Source: ASV31 sp965229765
GTDB lineage: Bacteria; Pseudomonadota; Alphaproteobacteria; Rhodobacterales; Rhodobacteraceae
Direction of reading: 5' to 3'
Assembly: GCA_965229765.1 (NCBI GenBank)
Contig: CBDDJT010000003.1
Span: forward strand, 1,240,001 to 1,304,000
Length of the DNA stretch: 64,000 nucleotides
Shown here: one piece after another, positions 7,622-15,994 of the stretch
How positions within the stretch are numbered: position 1 is the stretch's first letter
Layout: each line of letters begins with the position of its first letter
Program-made: the position numbers and the translations under genes
Notes under the pieces: generated by a model
What the model was told of the DNA's origin: nothing
The model's input: the letters and a program-made list of their open reading frames with translations, nothing else
Databases searched by the model: none

Positions 7622-7730
7622 CAAGGGCCTTCGAAGGCCCTTGGCACGCGGTTTCGAAACCGCGTGCCCCGTCGGCGGGGCGGGGCACGCGTTCCGTGCC
7701 CGTGCGGCATGGCGCTTCGAAGCGCCATGC
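7622..7730. terminator. Cluster of four palindromes downstream of proS
   Basis: Four adjacent dyads fill the gap after the proS stop: 7622-7643 (arms CAAGGGCCTTC/GAAGGCCCTTG), 7644-7667 (arms GCACGCGGTTTC/GAAACCGCGTGC), 7683-7701 (GGGCACG/CGTGCCC, 5-base loop) and 7707-7730 (GCATGGCGCTTC/GAAGCGCCATGC). Three are perfect and centred on TTCGAA. They lie on the 3' side of a minus-strand gene and would form strong hairpins in either transcript direction; no T-tract follows. Similar elements occur at 15589, 18885-19036 and 62748. Confidence 0.7.
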
Positions 7731-7751
7731 GCCCCTGGCCCGCGGCCGCGA

Positions 7752-9089
7752 TCAGATCCCGGCGTAGATCTCCACCACACGCGCCACCGCGGCCTCGGGC
7801 GTCAGCTCCTCGCTGTCGCCCGTGCGGCGGCTGGTCAGTTCGACCACGCCGTTCTTCAGCCCGCGCGGCCCCACGGTGATGCGCCAGGGCAGGCCGATCA
7901 GGTCCATGCTGGCGAACTTGGCGCCGGCACGCTCTTCGGTGTCGTCGTAGAGCGGTTCCAGCCCCGCCGCCGTCAGCGCGGCGTACAGCGCCTCGCACGC
8001 ACCGTCGGCGGCGGCGTCGCCCTGTTTCAGGTTGACGATGCCGCAATGGAAGGGCGTCACGCCCTCGGGCCAGATGATGCCGCGGTCGTCGTGGCTGGCC
8101 TCTATGATCGCGCCCAGAAGACGGCTGACGCCGATGCCGTGGCTGCCCATGTGTACCGGCACGCGTTCGCCCTTGTCGTTGACGACGGTGGCGCCCATCG
8201 GGTCCGAGTACTTGGTCCCGAAATAGAAGATCTGCCCCACCTCGATCCCGCGGGAACTGCGGCGGCGGTCCTCTGGCACCTGCGCGAAGGCGGCGTCGTC
8301 ATGGGTCTCGTCCGTCCGGGCATAGGGCGCGGTCCATTCCTGCACGATGGCGGCGCATTCGTCCCGGTCGTCGTAGTTCACCACGCGATCACCCAGCTTC
8401 AGGTCGGTGATGGCGGCGTCGTAGAACACCTCGGATTCACCGGTGTCGGCCAGCACGAGGAACTCATGCGTGTCGTCGCCGCCGATGGGGCCACTGTCGG
8501 CGCGCATCGGGATCGCCTGAAGGCCCATGCGCTCGTAGGTGCGGATGTAGCTGACCATGTGGCGGTTGTAGGCGTGCAGCGCCGAGGACTTGTCGATGTC
8601 GAAGTTGTAGCCGTCCTTCATGTAGAACTCGCGGCCCCGCATCACGCCAAAGCGGGGGCGGATCTCGTCCCGGAACTTCCACTGGATGTGATACAGCGTC
8701 AGCGGCAGGTCGCGGTAGCTGCCCACATGGCTGCGGAAGATGTCGGTGATGAGTTCCTCGTTCGTGGGGCCATAGAGCATGTCGCGCCCGTGCCGGTCGG
8801 TGATGCGCAGCATCTCTTCGCCGTAGTCGTCGTAGCGCCCCGATTCGCGCCAGAGGTCGGCGGATTGCAGCGTCGGCATCAGCATCGGGATATGGCCCGC
8901 GCGGATCTGTTCCTCGTGCACGATCTGCTCGATGCGCTTCAGCACCTTGAAGCCCAGCGGCAGCCAGGAATAAATCCCGGCGCTGGCCTGTTTTATCATG
9001 CCGGCGCGCAGCATGTAGCGGTGGCTGACGATCTGCGCCTCGGCGGGCGTTTCCTTGAGAACGGGCAGGAAATAGCGGGACAGGCGCAT
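7752..9089 (-). CDS. proS: Prolyl-tRNA synthetase
   Basis: ProRS charges tRNA-Pro. This is the 445-residue short class II form of alphaproteobacteria, without the editing insertion of the E. coli enzyme. Motif 1 region MIKQASAGIYSWLPLGFKVL (about 32-51), motif 2 KFRDEIRPRFGVMRGREFYM (about 138-157) and motif 3 GSHGIGVSRLLGAIIE are present, followed by the anticodon-binding domain (WRITVGPRGLKNGVVEL). The start MRLSRYFLPVLKE at 9089 matches the family and has GGAG upstream. Palindromes at 7622-7730 follow its stop codon. Confidence 0.95.
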   Translation of the reverse strand: MRLSRYFLPVLKETPAEAQIVSHRYMLRAGMIKQASAGIYSWLPLGFKVLKRIEQIVHEEQIRAGHIPMLMPTLQSADLWRESGRYDDYGEEMLRITDRHGRDMLYGPTNEELITDIFRSHVGSYRDLPLTLYHIQWKFRDEIRPRFGVMRGREFYMKDGYNFDIDKSSALHAYNRHMVSYIRTYERMGLQAIPMRADSGPIGGDDTHEFLVLADTGESEVFYDAAITDLKLGDRVVNYDDRDECAAIVQEWTAPYARTDETHDDAAFAQVPEDRRRSSRGIEVGQIFYFGTKYSDPMGATVVNDKGERVPVHMGSHGIGVSRLLGAIIEASHDDRGIIWPEGVTPFHCGIVNLKQGDAAADGACEALYAALTAAGLEPLYDDTEERAGAKFASMDLIGLPWRITVGPRGLKNGVVELTSRRTGDSEELTPEAAVARVVEIYAGI

Positions 9090-9362
9090 GGGGTCGCTCC
9101 GGGGCTGGGTAAGGCGGCTGCGTGACGGGCGGCGTGACGCGGCACCTCTAGGCCAATGGGGCGGGCCGATGCAAGGTGGCGCGGGGCCTTTGGGGGGCGG
9201 GCGGGCGCCGGGCGGCCCGGTCCCGCGTCCGGGGCAGGCCGCCTGTGCCGCCATCACGCATGGTCACGGGTGCGTCAGGCGGGCGCGACAAATGCGCGGC
9301 CCGCCACACCCTTTCGTCCGGCGCGCCACACCGGACACAAACCAAAATCTGGAGCCAACACC

Positions 9363-9878
9363 ATGACCACCCTGAAATCCGCGCTGGGCGCGGCTGCCAT
9401 CGCCATGGCCGGCGCCCTGCCCGCCGCCGCCAACACCATCGTCGACATCGCCGTGGGCGACGAGCGCTTCTCGACCCTTGTGGCCGCCGTCTCGGCCGCG
9501 GGCCTTGTCGAGACGTTGCAGGGTCCGGGGCCCTTTACCGTCTACGCCCCCGTGAACGCCGCCTTCGCCGCCTTGCCCGAAGGCACGGTCGAGACGCTCT
9601 TGCAGCCCGAGAACAAGGGCCAGCTGACCGACGTGCTGCTCTATCACGTCGATGACCGCAAGCTGACCGCGGGCATGATCCCGGCGGGGTCGAACTATTT
9701 CAAGCCGGTGCTGGACAGCGAGCGGCTGTGCATCACACGCAACGGCGCCGAGGTCAGCATCGCCGACGGCACCGGCGCGACGGCCAACGTCATCATCGCC
9801 GACATCGAGGCGTCGAACGGCGTGATCCACGTGATCGACAAGGTGCTGCTGCCCGGCGTGCGCCCGGCCTGCCACTAG
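9363..9878 (+). CDS. Fasciclin (FAS1) domain secreted protein
   Basis: A 171-residue protein with a Sec signal peptide (MTTLKSALGAAAIAMAGALPAAA) and a single FAS1 domain over the rest. The H1 box is seen as GPFTVYAPVNAAFAALPEGT and the H2 box as ASNGVIHVIDKVLLP, with LLYHVDDRKLTAG between. FAS1 domains mediate adhesion or matrix interactions. The start was chosen from the signal peptide; the ORF is open upstream to 9156 without signal sequence. The 273 bases before it are GC-rich and show no clear gene. Confidence 0.9.
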   Translation: MTTLKSALGAAAIAMAGALPAAANTIVDIAVGDERFSTLVAAVSAAGLVETLQGPGPFTVYAPVNAAFAALPEGTVETLLQPENKGQLTDVLLYHVDDRKLTAGMIPAGSNYFKPVLDSERLCITRNGAEVSIADGTGATANVIIADIEASNGVIHVIDKVLLPGVRPACH

Positions 9879-9987
9879 GCGCTGCGGCGGTCCGGCGCAC
9901 ATGCCCGGGCCGCTGCCGTCGCGACGGCGTTTCGCTTGCGCGGCGGCGCGGCATGGGCGATGAACGCCCAAGAGAGGAGCGTGCGCC

Positions 9988-11082
9988 ATGGCCCTTCCCG
10001 TCCACGAGCAGATGAAATACTGGGGCATCGCCGCGGCGGTGTTCCTTTTGCTTCTGTGGATGCTTGGCGACGTGATCCTGCCGTTCGTGCTTGGCGGTGC
10101 GCTGGCCTATTGCCTTGACCCCATCGCCGACTGGCTGGAGCGTTTGGGGCTGTCGCGGCTTTGGGCGACGATCGTCATAACGCTGGTGGCCATTCTTGCC
10201 TTCGTGGTGGCGGGGCTGGTGATCCTTCCGACGCTGATCGCGCAGGCCGCCGCCCTGGTGAACATCGCGCCGCGCCTGTTCCAGGACCTTCAGACCTTCC
10301 TGATCGACCGATTTCCAGACCTGATGGACGCCGAAAGCGCCTTGCGCCGGTCGCTGGTGTCGGTGGGCGAGACGATCCAGTCCAAGGGCGGCGAGCTTTT
10401 GAACCACATCCTGACTTCGGCGGCGGGGCTGGTGAACGTGGTGGTTCTGGTCGTGCTGGTCCCGGTCGTCACCTTCTACCTGCTGATGGACTGGGACCGC
10501 ATGGTGGCAGAGGTGGATCGCCTGCTGCCGCGCGATCATGCGCCTGTCGTGCGTCGGCTGGCGCATGACATCGACCGGGTGCTGGCGTCCTTCATCCGGG
10601 GCCAGGGCACCGTGGCGCTGATCCAGGGCACCTATTACGCCGTCGCACTGATGGCGGTGGGGCTGCAATTCGGCCTTGTCGTGGGGTTCATCGCCGGGCT
10701 CTTGTCGTTCATCCCCTATGTCGGCGCGATCGTGGGCGGCGGTCTGGCCATCGGGCTGGCGCTGTTCCAGTTCTGGGGCGACTGGATCTGGATCATCGTG
10801 GTCGCGGTGATCTTTCAGGTGGGGCAACTGGTCGAGGGCAATTTCCTGACGCCCAAGCTGGTGGGCAGCAGCGTCGGGCTGCATCCTGTCTGGCTGATCT
10901 TCGCCTTGTCGGCCTTCGGAACGCTCTTCGGGTTCGTGGGCATGTTGGTGGCCGTGCCCGTTGCGGCATCGCTGGGCGTGCTGACCCGCTTCGGGATCGA
11001 GCGCTACAGGAAAAGCCTGCTGTATCGCGGGATCGAGGGACGGGGCGCAGAGATGGACGGCGACGGGGACGGCGACGCCTGA
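9988..11082 (+). CDS. AI-2E (PerM) family transporter
   Basis: A 364-residue polytopic membrane protein of the AI-2E/PerM family. N-terminal helices (AAAVFLLLLWMLGDVILPFVLG, then ATIVITLVAILAFVVAGLVI), a long periplasmic loop, and the family-specific C-terminal set beginning FGLVVGFIAGLLSFIPYVGA with QLVEGNFLTPKLVGSSVGLHP, the strongest family signature. The tail is short and acidic (DGDGDGDA). Substrates of this family are mostly unproven. It directly precedes hdaA (1-base gap), and the perM-hdaA-ppk-ppx order is, from memory, conserved in Rhodobacterales. Confidence 0.88.
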   Translation: MALPVHEQMKYWGIAAAVFLLLLWMLGDVILPFVLGGALAYCLDPIADWLERLGLSRLWATIVITLVAILAFVVAGLVILPTLIAQAAALVNIAPRLFQDLQTFLIDRFPDLMDAESALRRSLVSVGETIQSKGGELLNHILTSAAGLVNVVVLVVLVPVVTFYLLMDWDRMVAEVDRLLPRDHAPVVRRLAHDIDRVLASFIRGQGTVALIQGTYYAVALMAVGLQFGLVVGFIAGLLSFIPYVGAIVGGGLAIGLALFQFWGDWIWIIVVAVIFQVGQLVEGNFLTPKLVGSSVGLHPVWLIFALSAFGTLFGFVGMLVAVPVAASLGVLTRFGIERYRKSLLYRGIEGRGAEMDGDGDGDA

Positions 11083-11083
11083 A

Positions 11084-11767
11084 ATGGCCGAACAGCTGAC
11101 ATTCGAGCTGCCGGCGCGGCCGGCGCTGGGGCGTGGCGATTTCTTCGTCTCGCCCGCCAATGCCGTTGCCGTTGCCGCGGTCGAGGGCTGGCGCGACTGG
11201 CCCCTGGGGCGGCTGGCGCTGGGCGGACCCGCGGGCGCGGGCAAGACACATCTTGCCCATGTCTGGGCCGCGCTGGCCGGTGCGGCGATCGTGCGCGCCG
11301 GGGGGCTGGCCGGGGCGGACGGTGCGGCGCTGGCTGCCGCGCCGCTGGCCGTAGAGGACGCCGACCGCATCGCCGGGGACGTTGCCGCAGAACGTGCGCT
11401 TTTCCACCTTGTCAACCGGATGGGCGAAACCGGGCAGCCACTGCTTCTGAGCGGAACGCAGGCCCCGGCGCGCTGGGGCGTCACCCTGCCCGATCTGGCC
11501 AGCCGGCTGGAGGCGACGCCGGTGGCCGGCATCGGGGCCCCCGATGACGCGCTTCTGGCCGCCGTGATGGTCAAGCAGTTCGCCGACCGGCAGATCGCCG
11601 TGGCGCCCGATGTCATCCGCTATCTGGTGGACCGGATGCCGCGCAGCTTTGCCGCCGCCGGGGCGCTTGTCGACCGGCTGGACCGCGCCGCCTTGCGCGA
11701 GGGACGCGCGATCACCCGCCGGCTTGCGTTGCGCCTTCTGGACAACGATGACGCGCCGGGCGAATAG
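11084..11767 (+). CDS. hdaA: DnaA regulatory inactivator HdaA
   Basis: HdaA binds the DNA polymerase sliding clamp after loading and stimulates ATP hydrolysis by DnaA, preventing re-initiation. The 227 residues start with the clamp-binding peptide EQLTFELP, followed by a degenerate DnaA-like AAA+ domain: P-loop GGPAGAGKTHLAHVWA near residue 45, a short Walker B (LAVEDADRI), and sensor regions (PLLLSGTQAPARW; SRLEATPVAGIGAPDD). No DnaA DNA-binding domain IV is present, as expected. It begins one base after the transporter stop. Confidence 0.88.
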   Translation: MAEQLTFELPARPALGRGDFFVSPANAVAVAAVEGWRDWPLGRLALGGPAGAGKTHLAHVWAALAGAAIVRAGGLAGADGAALAAAPLAVEDADRIAGDVAAERALFHLVNRMGETGQPLLLSGTQAPARWGVTLPDLASRLEATPVAGIGAPDDALLAAVMVKQFADRQIAVAPDVIRYLVDRMPRSFAAAGALVDRLDRAALREGRAITRRLALRLLDNDDAPGE

Positions 11768-11806
11768 TGTCATCTCCACGACACACAAGGCTTCGATACG
11801 TCACAC

Positions 11807-13984
11807 ATGACCAAAGCCGATTTCCTGAACACCCCGTTCCCCGAACCCGTCGACCTGCCCCCGGAGAACTGGGCGGGCCCGCGCCGGTTCTTCAACCGTG
11901 AACTGAGCTGGCTGGGCTTCAACTGGCGCGTTCTTGAAGAGGCCGCGAACCCGCGCGTGCCACTGCTGGAACGGCTGCGGTTCCTGTCGATCTCGGCCAC
12001 GAACCTAGACGAGTTCTACACCGTGCGCGTGGCCGGCCTGCGCGAGCTGGCCCATGCCGGCAACACGACGCCCGCGGCGGACGGCCTGACCCCGGGCGAA
12101 CAGCTGAAACTGGTAAACACCGAAGCGCGCCGCCTGATGGAACACCAGCAGGAAACGCTGGACGGTCTGCAACGCGAGATGGCAGAGGCCGGGATCCGCA
12201 TCCTGAACCGCGCCGACTTGTCGCCGGACGACATCGGCTTTCTTGAACGCGTCTTTCTGAGCAACGTGTTCCCCGTGCTGTCACCGCTGGCGATCGACCC
12301 GGCGCACCCGTTCCCCTTCATTCCCAACACCGGCTTCTCGCTGGCATTGCAGCTTGAGCGGAAATCGGACCGCCGATCGCTTCAGGCGCTGTTGCCGATC
12401 CCCCACCAGATCAGCCGTTTCGTGCGGTTGTCCGACGCCGACGGCGCGGCGCGGTTCCTGCCGCTGGAAGAACTCCTGCTCCTGAACATCGGCAGCCTGT
12501 TTCCGGGCTATCGCGAGATCGGCAATTGTGCCTTCCGCGTGCTGCGCGACAGCGATCTGGAAGTCGAGGAAGAGGCCGAGGACCTTGTGCGCGAATTCGA
12601 GGTGGCGCTGAAGCGGCGCCGCCGGGGCGAGGTGATCCGGCTGAAACTGTCGGCGGGGGCGCCCGCGGGGCTGCGCAACGTCATCATGAAGGAGCTGCAT
12701 GTCCGCGACGAAGAGGTGATAGAACTTCAGGGCCTGATCGGCATCGGCGACGTCAAGGAACTGGTGCTGGACGAACGCCCCGACCTGCTGTGGCCCAGCT
12801 TTACCCCGCGCGTGCCCGAACGCGTGCTGGACCATGACGGCGACATGTTCGCGGCGATCCGGCAAAAGGACATGCTGCTGCATCACCCGTACGAGACCTT
12901 CGACATGGTGGTGCGGTTCCTGCAACAGGCCGCGCGGGATCCCGACGTGGTGGCGATCAAGCAGACGCTGTATCGCACGTCCAAGGACAGCCCGATCGTC
13001 GCCGCCCTGTGCGAGGCCGCCGAGGACGGCAAGTCCGTCACCGCGCTGGTGGAACTGAAGGCACGCTTCGACGAGGCCGCCAACATCCGCCAGTCGCGCC
13101 GGCTGGAACGGGCGGGGGCGCATGTGGTCTACGGCTTCATCCACTACAAGACGCACGCCAAGATCAGCACCGTTGTCCGGCGGGAAGGCGACAAGCTGGT
13201 GACCTATACCCATTTCGGCACCGGCAACTATCACCCGATCACCGCGCGCATCTACACCGACCTGTCGCTCTTCACCTGTGACCCGGCGCTGGGACGCGAC
13301 GCGACCAAGGTGTTCAACTACACCAGCGGCTATGCTCTGCCCGAAGTGCTGGAGAACCTGTCGATCGCGCCGCACACGCTGAAAAGCACGCTTCTGGCAC
13401 GGATCGCCGAGGAAGCGGCCCATGCCGAGGCCGGCCGCCCGGCCGAGATCTGGGCCAAGATGAACAGCCTTGTCGAATCCGACATCATCGACGCGCTTTA
13501 CGCGGCGTCGCAGAAGGGCGTGCGCATCAGCCTTGTGCTGCGTGGAATCTGCGGCCTGCGCCCCGGCATAAGGGGACTGTCCGAAAACATCCGCGTGAAA
13601 TCCATAGTCGGGCGGTTTCTGGAACATTCGCGGATTGTCTGCTTCGGCAATGGCCAGGGGCTGCCGTCGAGGGACGCGCGCGTCTACATCTCGTCGGCCG
13701 ACTGGATGGACCGCAACCTGAACCGCCGTGTGGAAACCCTGATCGAGACGACGAACGAAACCGTCAAGGAACAGATCGTCAGCCAGATCATGGCCGCCAA
13801 CCTCGCCGACGAGGCGCAGACGTGGATCATGGACGCCGACGGCAGTTCCAGCCGCCCGCCAGAGACCCGTGGCGCCGAGGGGCTGTTCAACTGCCACCGC
13901 TTCTTCATGGAAAATCCGTCCTTGTCAGGGCGCGGGTCAGCGGGGGCAAAGGACGTTCTGGCCCTGACGCATTCCAAAGATTGA
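11807..13984 (+). CDS. ppk: Polyphosphate kinase 1
   Basis: Ppk1 reversibly polymerises the gamma phosphate of ATP into polyphosphate. The 725 residues cover all four Ppk domains: N domain (FFNRELSWLGFNWRVLEEA), head domain, and the two PLD-like catalytic domains. The autophosphorylated histidine should be His450 in YKTHAKI and the second catalytic histidine His607 in FLEHSRI; the HFGTGNYHPITARIYTD and YISSADWMDRNLNRRVE blocks are also intact. ppx follows 52 bases downstream in the same direction, giving a polyphosphate synthesis and degradation pair. Confidence 0.96.
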   Translation: MTKADFLNTPFPEPVDLPPENWAGPRRFFNRELSWLGFNWRVLEEAANPRVPLLERLRFLSISATNLDEFYTVRVAGLRELAHAGNTTPAADGLTPGEQLKLVNTEARRLMEHQQETLDGLQREMAEAGIRILNRADLSPDDIGFLERVFLSNVFPVLSPLAIDPAHPFPFIPNTGFSLALQLERKSDRRSLQALLPIPHQISRFVRLSDADGAARFLPLEELLLLNIGSLFPGYREIGNCAFRVLRDSDLEVEEEAEDLVREFEVALKRRRRGEVIRLKLSAGAPAGLRNVIMKELHVRDEEVIELQGLIGIGDVKELVLDERPDLLWPSFTPRVPERVLDHDGDMFAAIRQKDMLLHHPYETFDMVVRFLQQAARDPDVVAIKQTLYRTSKDSPIVAALCEAAEDGKSVTALVELKARFDEAANIRQSRRLERAGAHVVYGFIHYKTHAKISTVVRREGDKLVTYTHFGTGNYHPITARIYTDLSLFTCDPALGRDATKVFNYTSGYALPEVLENLSIAPHTLKSTLLARIAEEAAHAEAGRPAEIWAKMNSLVESDIIDALYAASQKGVRISLVLRGICGLRPGIRGLSENIRVKSIVGRFLEHSRIVCFGNGQGLPSRDARVYISSADWMDRNLNRRVETLIETTNETVKEQIVSQIMAANLADEAQTWIMDADGSSSRPPETRGAEGLFNCHRFFMENPSLSGRGSAGAKDVLALTHSKD

Positions 13985-14036
13985 CTGTGGCGCGGGCATC
14001 CGGCACGGTCGCCCGCGGAAGATGCTGGGGAAGCCC

Positions 14037-15581
14037 ATGGACGGAAGCGAAGGACCGGACAGAGGCCCGTTCGAGACGCCGCTGTTCGACGATCCCTCGG
14101 CCAAGGCGCTGCGGCGGCTTGGAGTCGTGGATGTCGGATCCAACTCGGTCCGGCTTGTGGTGTTTGACGGCGCCGCCCGCTCTCCGGCGTATTTCTACAA
14201 CGAAAAGGTGATGTGCGGCCTTGGCGCCGGCGTCACAGAGACCGGTCGGCTGAACCCGACCGGACGCGCCCGGGCCATGGCCGCGCTGAAACGTTTTCAG
14301 CTGCTGGCCGACGGACTGGGCATCGCGCCGCTGACAGCCGTTGCAACGGCAGCGGTGCGCGAGGCGGAGGACGGTCCCGACTTCATAGAGGAGGTGAAGC
14401 GGGAGACCGGCCTCCGCCTTTACGTCATCGACGGGGCGGAAGAAGCACGGCTATCGGCGCAGGGCGTCCTGCTGGGCTGGCCCGAAGCGAAGGGCCTGAT
14501 CTGCGACATCGGCGGATCGTCGATGGAACTGGCCGAGGTGTCCGATGGGCAGGTGGGCCGCGCCGTGACCTCGCCTTTGGGGCCCTTGCGGCTGGAGTCG
14601 CTGCCCGGGGGAAAGAAGGCGCGCAAGCAGCATATCGCCAAGGTCGTCGACGATCTGGCCAAGAAGTTCGAAGGCGCGTCCCTGCCGCTGTATCTTGTCG
14701 GCGGGTCATGGCGGGCCATCGCGCGCATCGACATGGAGCGCCGACGCTATCCGCTGCGCGTGCTGCACGAATACCGCATGAGCCGCAAGTCGGTCGCGGC
14801 CACGCTGGACTGGATCGCCGAACACGATCTCGCCTCGCTGCGCGAGATGACAGGCATCGGAGAGGCCCGCCTTGCGCTGGTTCCGCTTGCCTGCGAGGTG
14901 CTGTCGGCGCTGATGCGGGCCCTGAAGCCACGCGAGATCGCGGTGTCGAGCTACGGCATCCGCGAGGGCCTGCTGTACGAGCAGATGCCACAGGCGCTGC
15001 GGGTCCGCGACCCACTGATCGAGGCCTGTGCCTTTGCCGAGCACAAGGACGCGCGCCTGCCGGGCTTCGGCAAGTCGCTTTACCATTTCATACAGCCGAT
15101 CTTCGACAAGGCCCCGGCGGACCGCAAGCGCCTGTTGCGCGCAGCCTGTCACCTGCATGACGTGACATGGCGCGCGCATCCCGACTACCGGCACGAGGCC
15201 TGCTTTGACAACGTCACCCGCGCAAACCTAGGCGGGCTGAACCATGGCGAGCGGGTGTTCCTTGGTCTGGCGCTGCTGCACCGTTACAAGAACAGCCGCT
15301 CGCATTCGCGCCTGACCCCGCTGTTCGGGCTGCTGTCGGAGAAGGAGATCACCGAGGCCGAGGTGCTGGGCAAGGCCATGCGCTTTGGCGCCATGCTCGC
15401 GGTGGACCAGCCCGAGAAGATGGGCGCACTGGCCTGGGACGCGCGGCGCAAGCGGCTGACGCTGTCGCTGACACCGCACGCGCGCGGGCTTTTCGGCGAG
15501 GTCGCCGAATCGCGGTTCAACTCTCTGGCCGCGTCGCTGGAAGCGCGCACCGAGGTTCGCGTGCTGGGGCCTGCCGGCTGA
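14037..15581 (+). CDS. ppx: Exopolyphosphatase, Ppx/GppA family
   Basis: Removes terminal phosphates from polyphosphate (and possibly pppGpp). The 514 residues show the ASKHA phosphate-1 loop VVDVGSNSVRLVVFD near residue 33, catalytic region AVATAAVREAEDG, phosphate-2 loop ICDIGGSSMELAEV near 157 and GIREGLLYEQ near 315, plus the C-terminal HD-like helical domain containing HLHDVTWRAHPDYRHE. The ATG at 14037 is preferred because GGGGAAG precedes it; an ATG at 14022 gives five extra residues. Paired with ppk. Confidence 0.92.
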   Translation: MDGSEGPDRGPFETPLFDDPSAKALRRLGVVDVGSNSVRLVVFDGAARSPAYFYNEKVMCGLGAGVTETGRLNPTGRARAMAALKRFQLLADGLGIAPLTAVATAAVREAEDGPDFIEEVKRETGLRLYVIDGAEEARLSAQGVLLGWPEAKGLICDIGGSSMELAEVSDGQVGRAVTSPLGPLRLESLPGGKKARKQHIAKVVDDLAKKFEGASLPLYLVGGSWRAIARIDMERRRYPLRVLHEYRMSRKSVAATLDWIAEHDLASLREMTGIGEARLALVPLACEVLSALMRALKPREIAVSSYGIREGLLYEQMPQALRVRDPLIEACAFAEHKDARLPGFGKSLYHFIQPIFDKAPADRKRLLRAACHLHDVTWRAHPDYRHEACFDNVTRANLGGLNHGERVFLGLALLHRYKNSRSHSRLTPLFGLLSEKEITEAEVLGKAMRFGAMLAVDQPEKMGALAWDARRKRLTLSLTPHARGLFGEVAESRFNSLAASLEARTEVRVLGPAG

Positions 15582-15588
15582 GGCCGGA

Positions 15589-15610
15589 CAAGGCCTTTGC
15601 AAAGGCCTTG
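15589..15610. terminator. Perfect 22-bp palindrome between convergent genes
   Basis: Arms CAAGGCCTTTG/CAAAGGCCTTG meet without a loop. It lies 8 bases after the ppx stop and 51 bases from the stop of the convergent exported-protein gene, a position suited to bidirectional termination. No T-tract is present. Its centre contains TTTGCAAA, but its place between two 3' ends argues against an operator role. Confidence 0.6.
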
Positions 15611-15660
15611 GGACATTCCCCTTCGAGGATTTTGGCCCGGTTCGCCGTCGGGCGGGCGTC

Positions 15661-15957
15661 CTAAAGCTCGATCTCGTCCCCGTCACCCTTTGGCGCGGCA
15701 GGCAGGGGCACCTTGCGGCGCAGGATGATGTCGCCGTTGGGCAGGACTTCGGGCGGGTGATAGGCGTTCAGGTCCTTCATCGCGCCTTCAAGTTCGCGCA
15801 ACGCCGGTTCCACTTCTGAAAGAAGACCCTGCAACAGCAGGCGGGTGCCCTGCGACAGCAGGTCCATCCCCTCTTTCAGGTCGCTGGGGGACTCTTCGGC
15901 CAGCGCGGGCGCGGTGCCGAGCGTGACGATCAGTGCGGCGGTGGCAAGGCGTGTCAT
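15661..15957 (-). CDS. Small exported conserved protein
   Basis: A 98-residue periplasmic protein with signal peptide MTRLATAALIVTLGTAPALA. The mature chain is a probable amphipathic helix pair (DLKEGMDLLSQGTRLLLQGL, then VEPALRELEGAMKDLNAY) ending in YHPPEVLPNGDIILRRKVPL. Homologues in Rhodobacteraceae are, as I recall, often labelled AAA+ family ATPase, but no P-loop or ATPase domain exists in this short chain, so that label should not be propagated. The start is fixed by the signal peptide. Confidence 0.7.
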   Translation of the reverse strand: MTRLATAALIVTLGTAPALAEESPSDLKEGMDLLSQGTRLLLQGLLSEVEPALRELEGAMKDLNAYHPPEVLPNGDIILRRKVPLPAAPKGDGDEIEL

Positions 15958-15994
15958 GACAGGGATATGGGGACGCCGGGCGCCGCTGTGAAGG

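Noticed and set aside
9793..11616. 607-residue minus-strand ORF opposite the PerM-like and hdaA genes.
   Set aside because: It is a typical antisense shadow of high-GC coding DNA with no family resemblance; the plus-strand genes are unmistakable.
12281..13897. 538-residue minus-strand ORF opposite ppk.
   Set aside because: Antisense shadow of a fully conserved ppk; composition is Arg/His/Gln-rich and without domains.
15589..15610. Palindrome with TTTGCAAA centre considered as a PccR operator.
   Set aside because: It lies between the 3' ends of two convergent genes and belongs structurally to the palindrome family found at gene ends.
15661..15957. AAA+ ATPase label for the 98-residue exported protein.
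   Set aside because: No P-loop and far too short; the label is probably a propagated database error.
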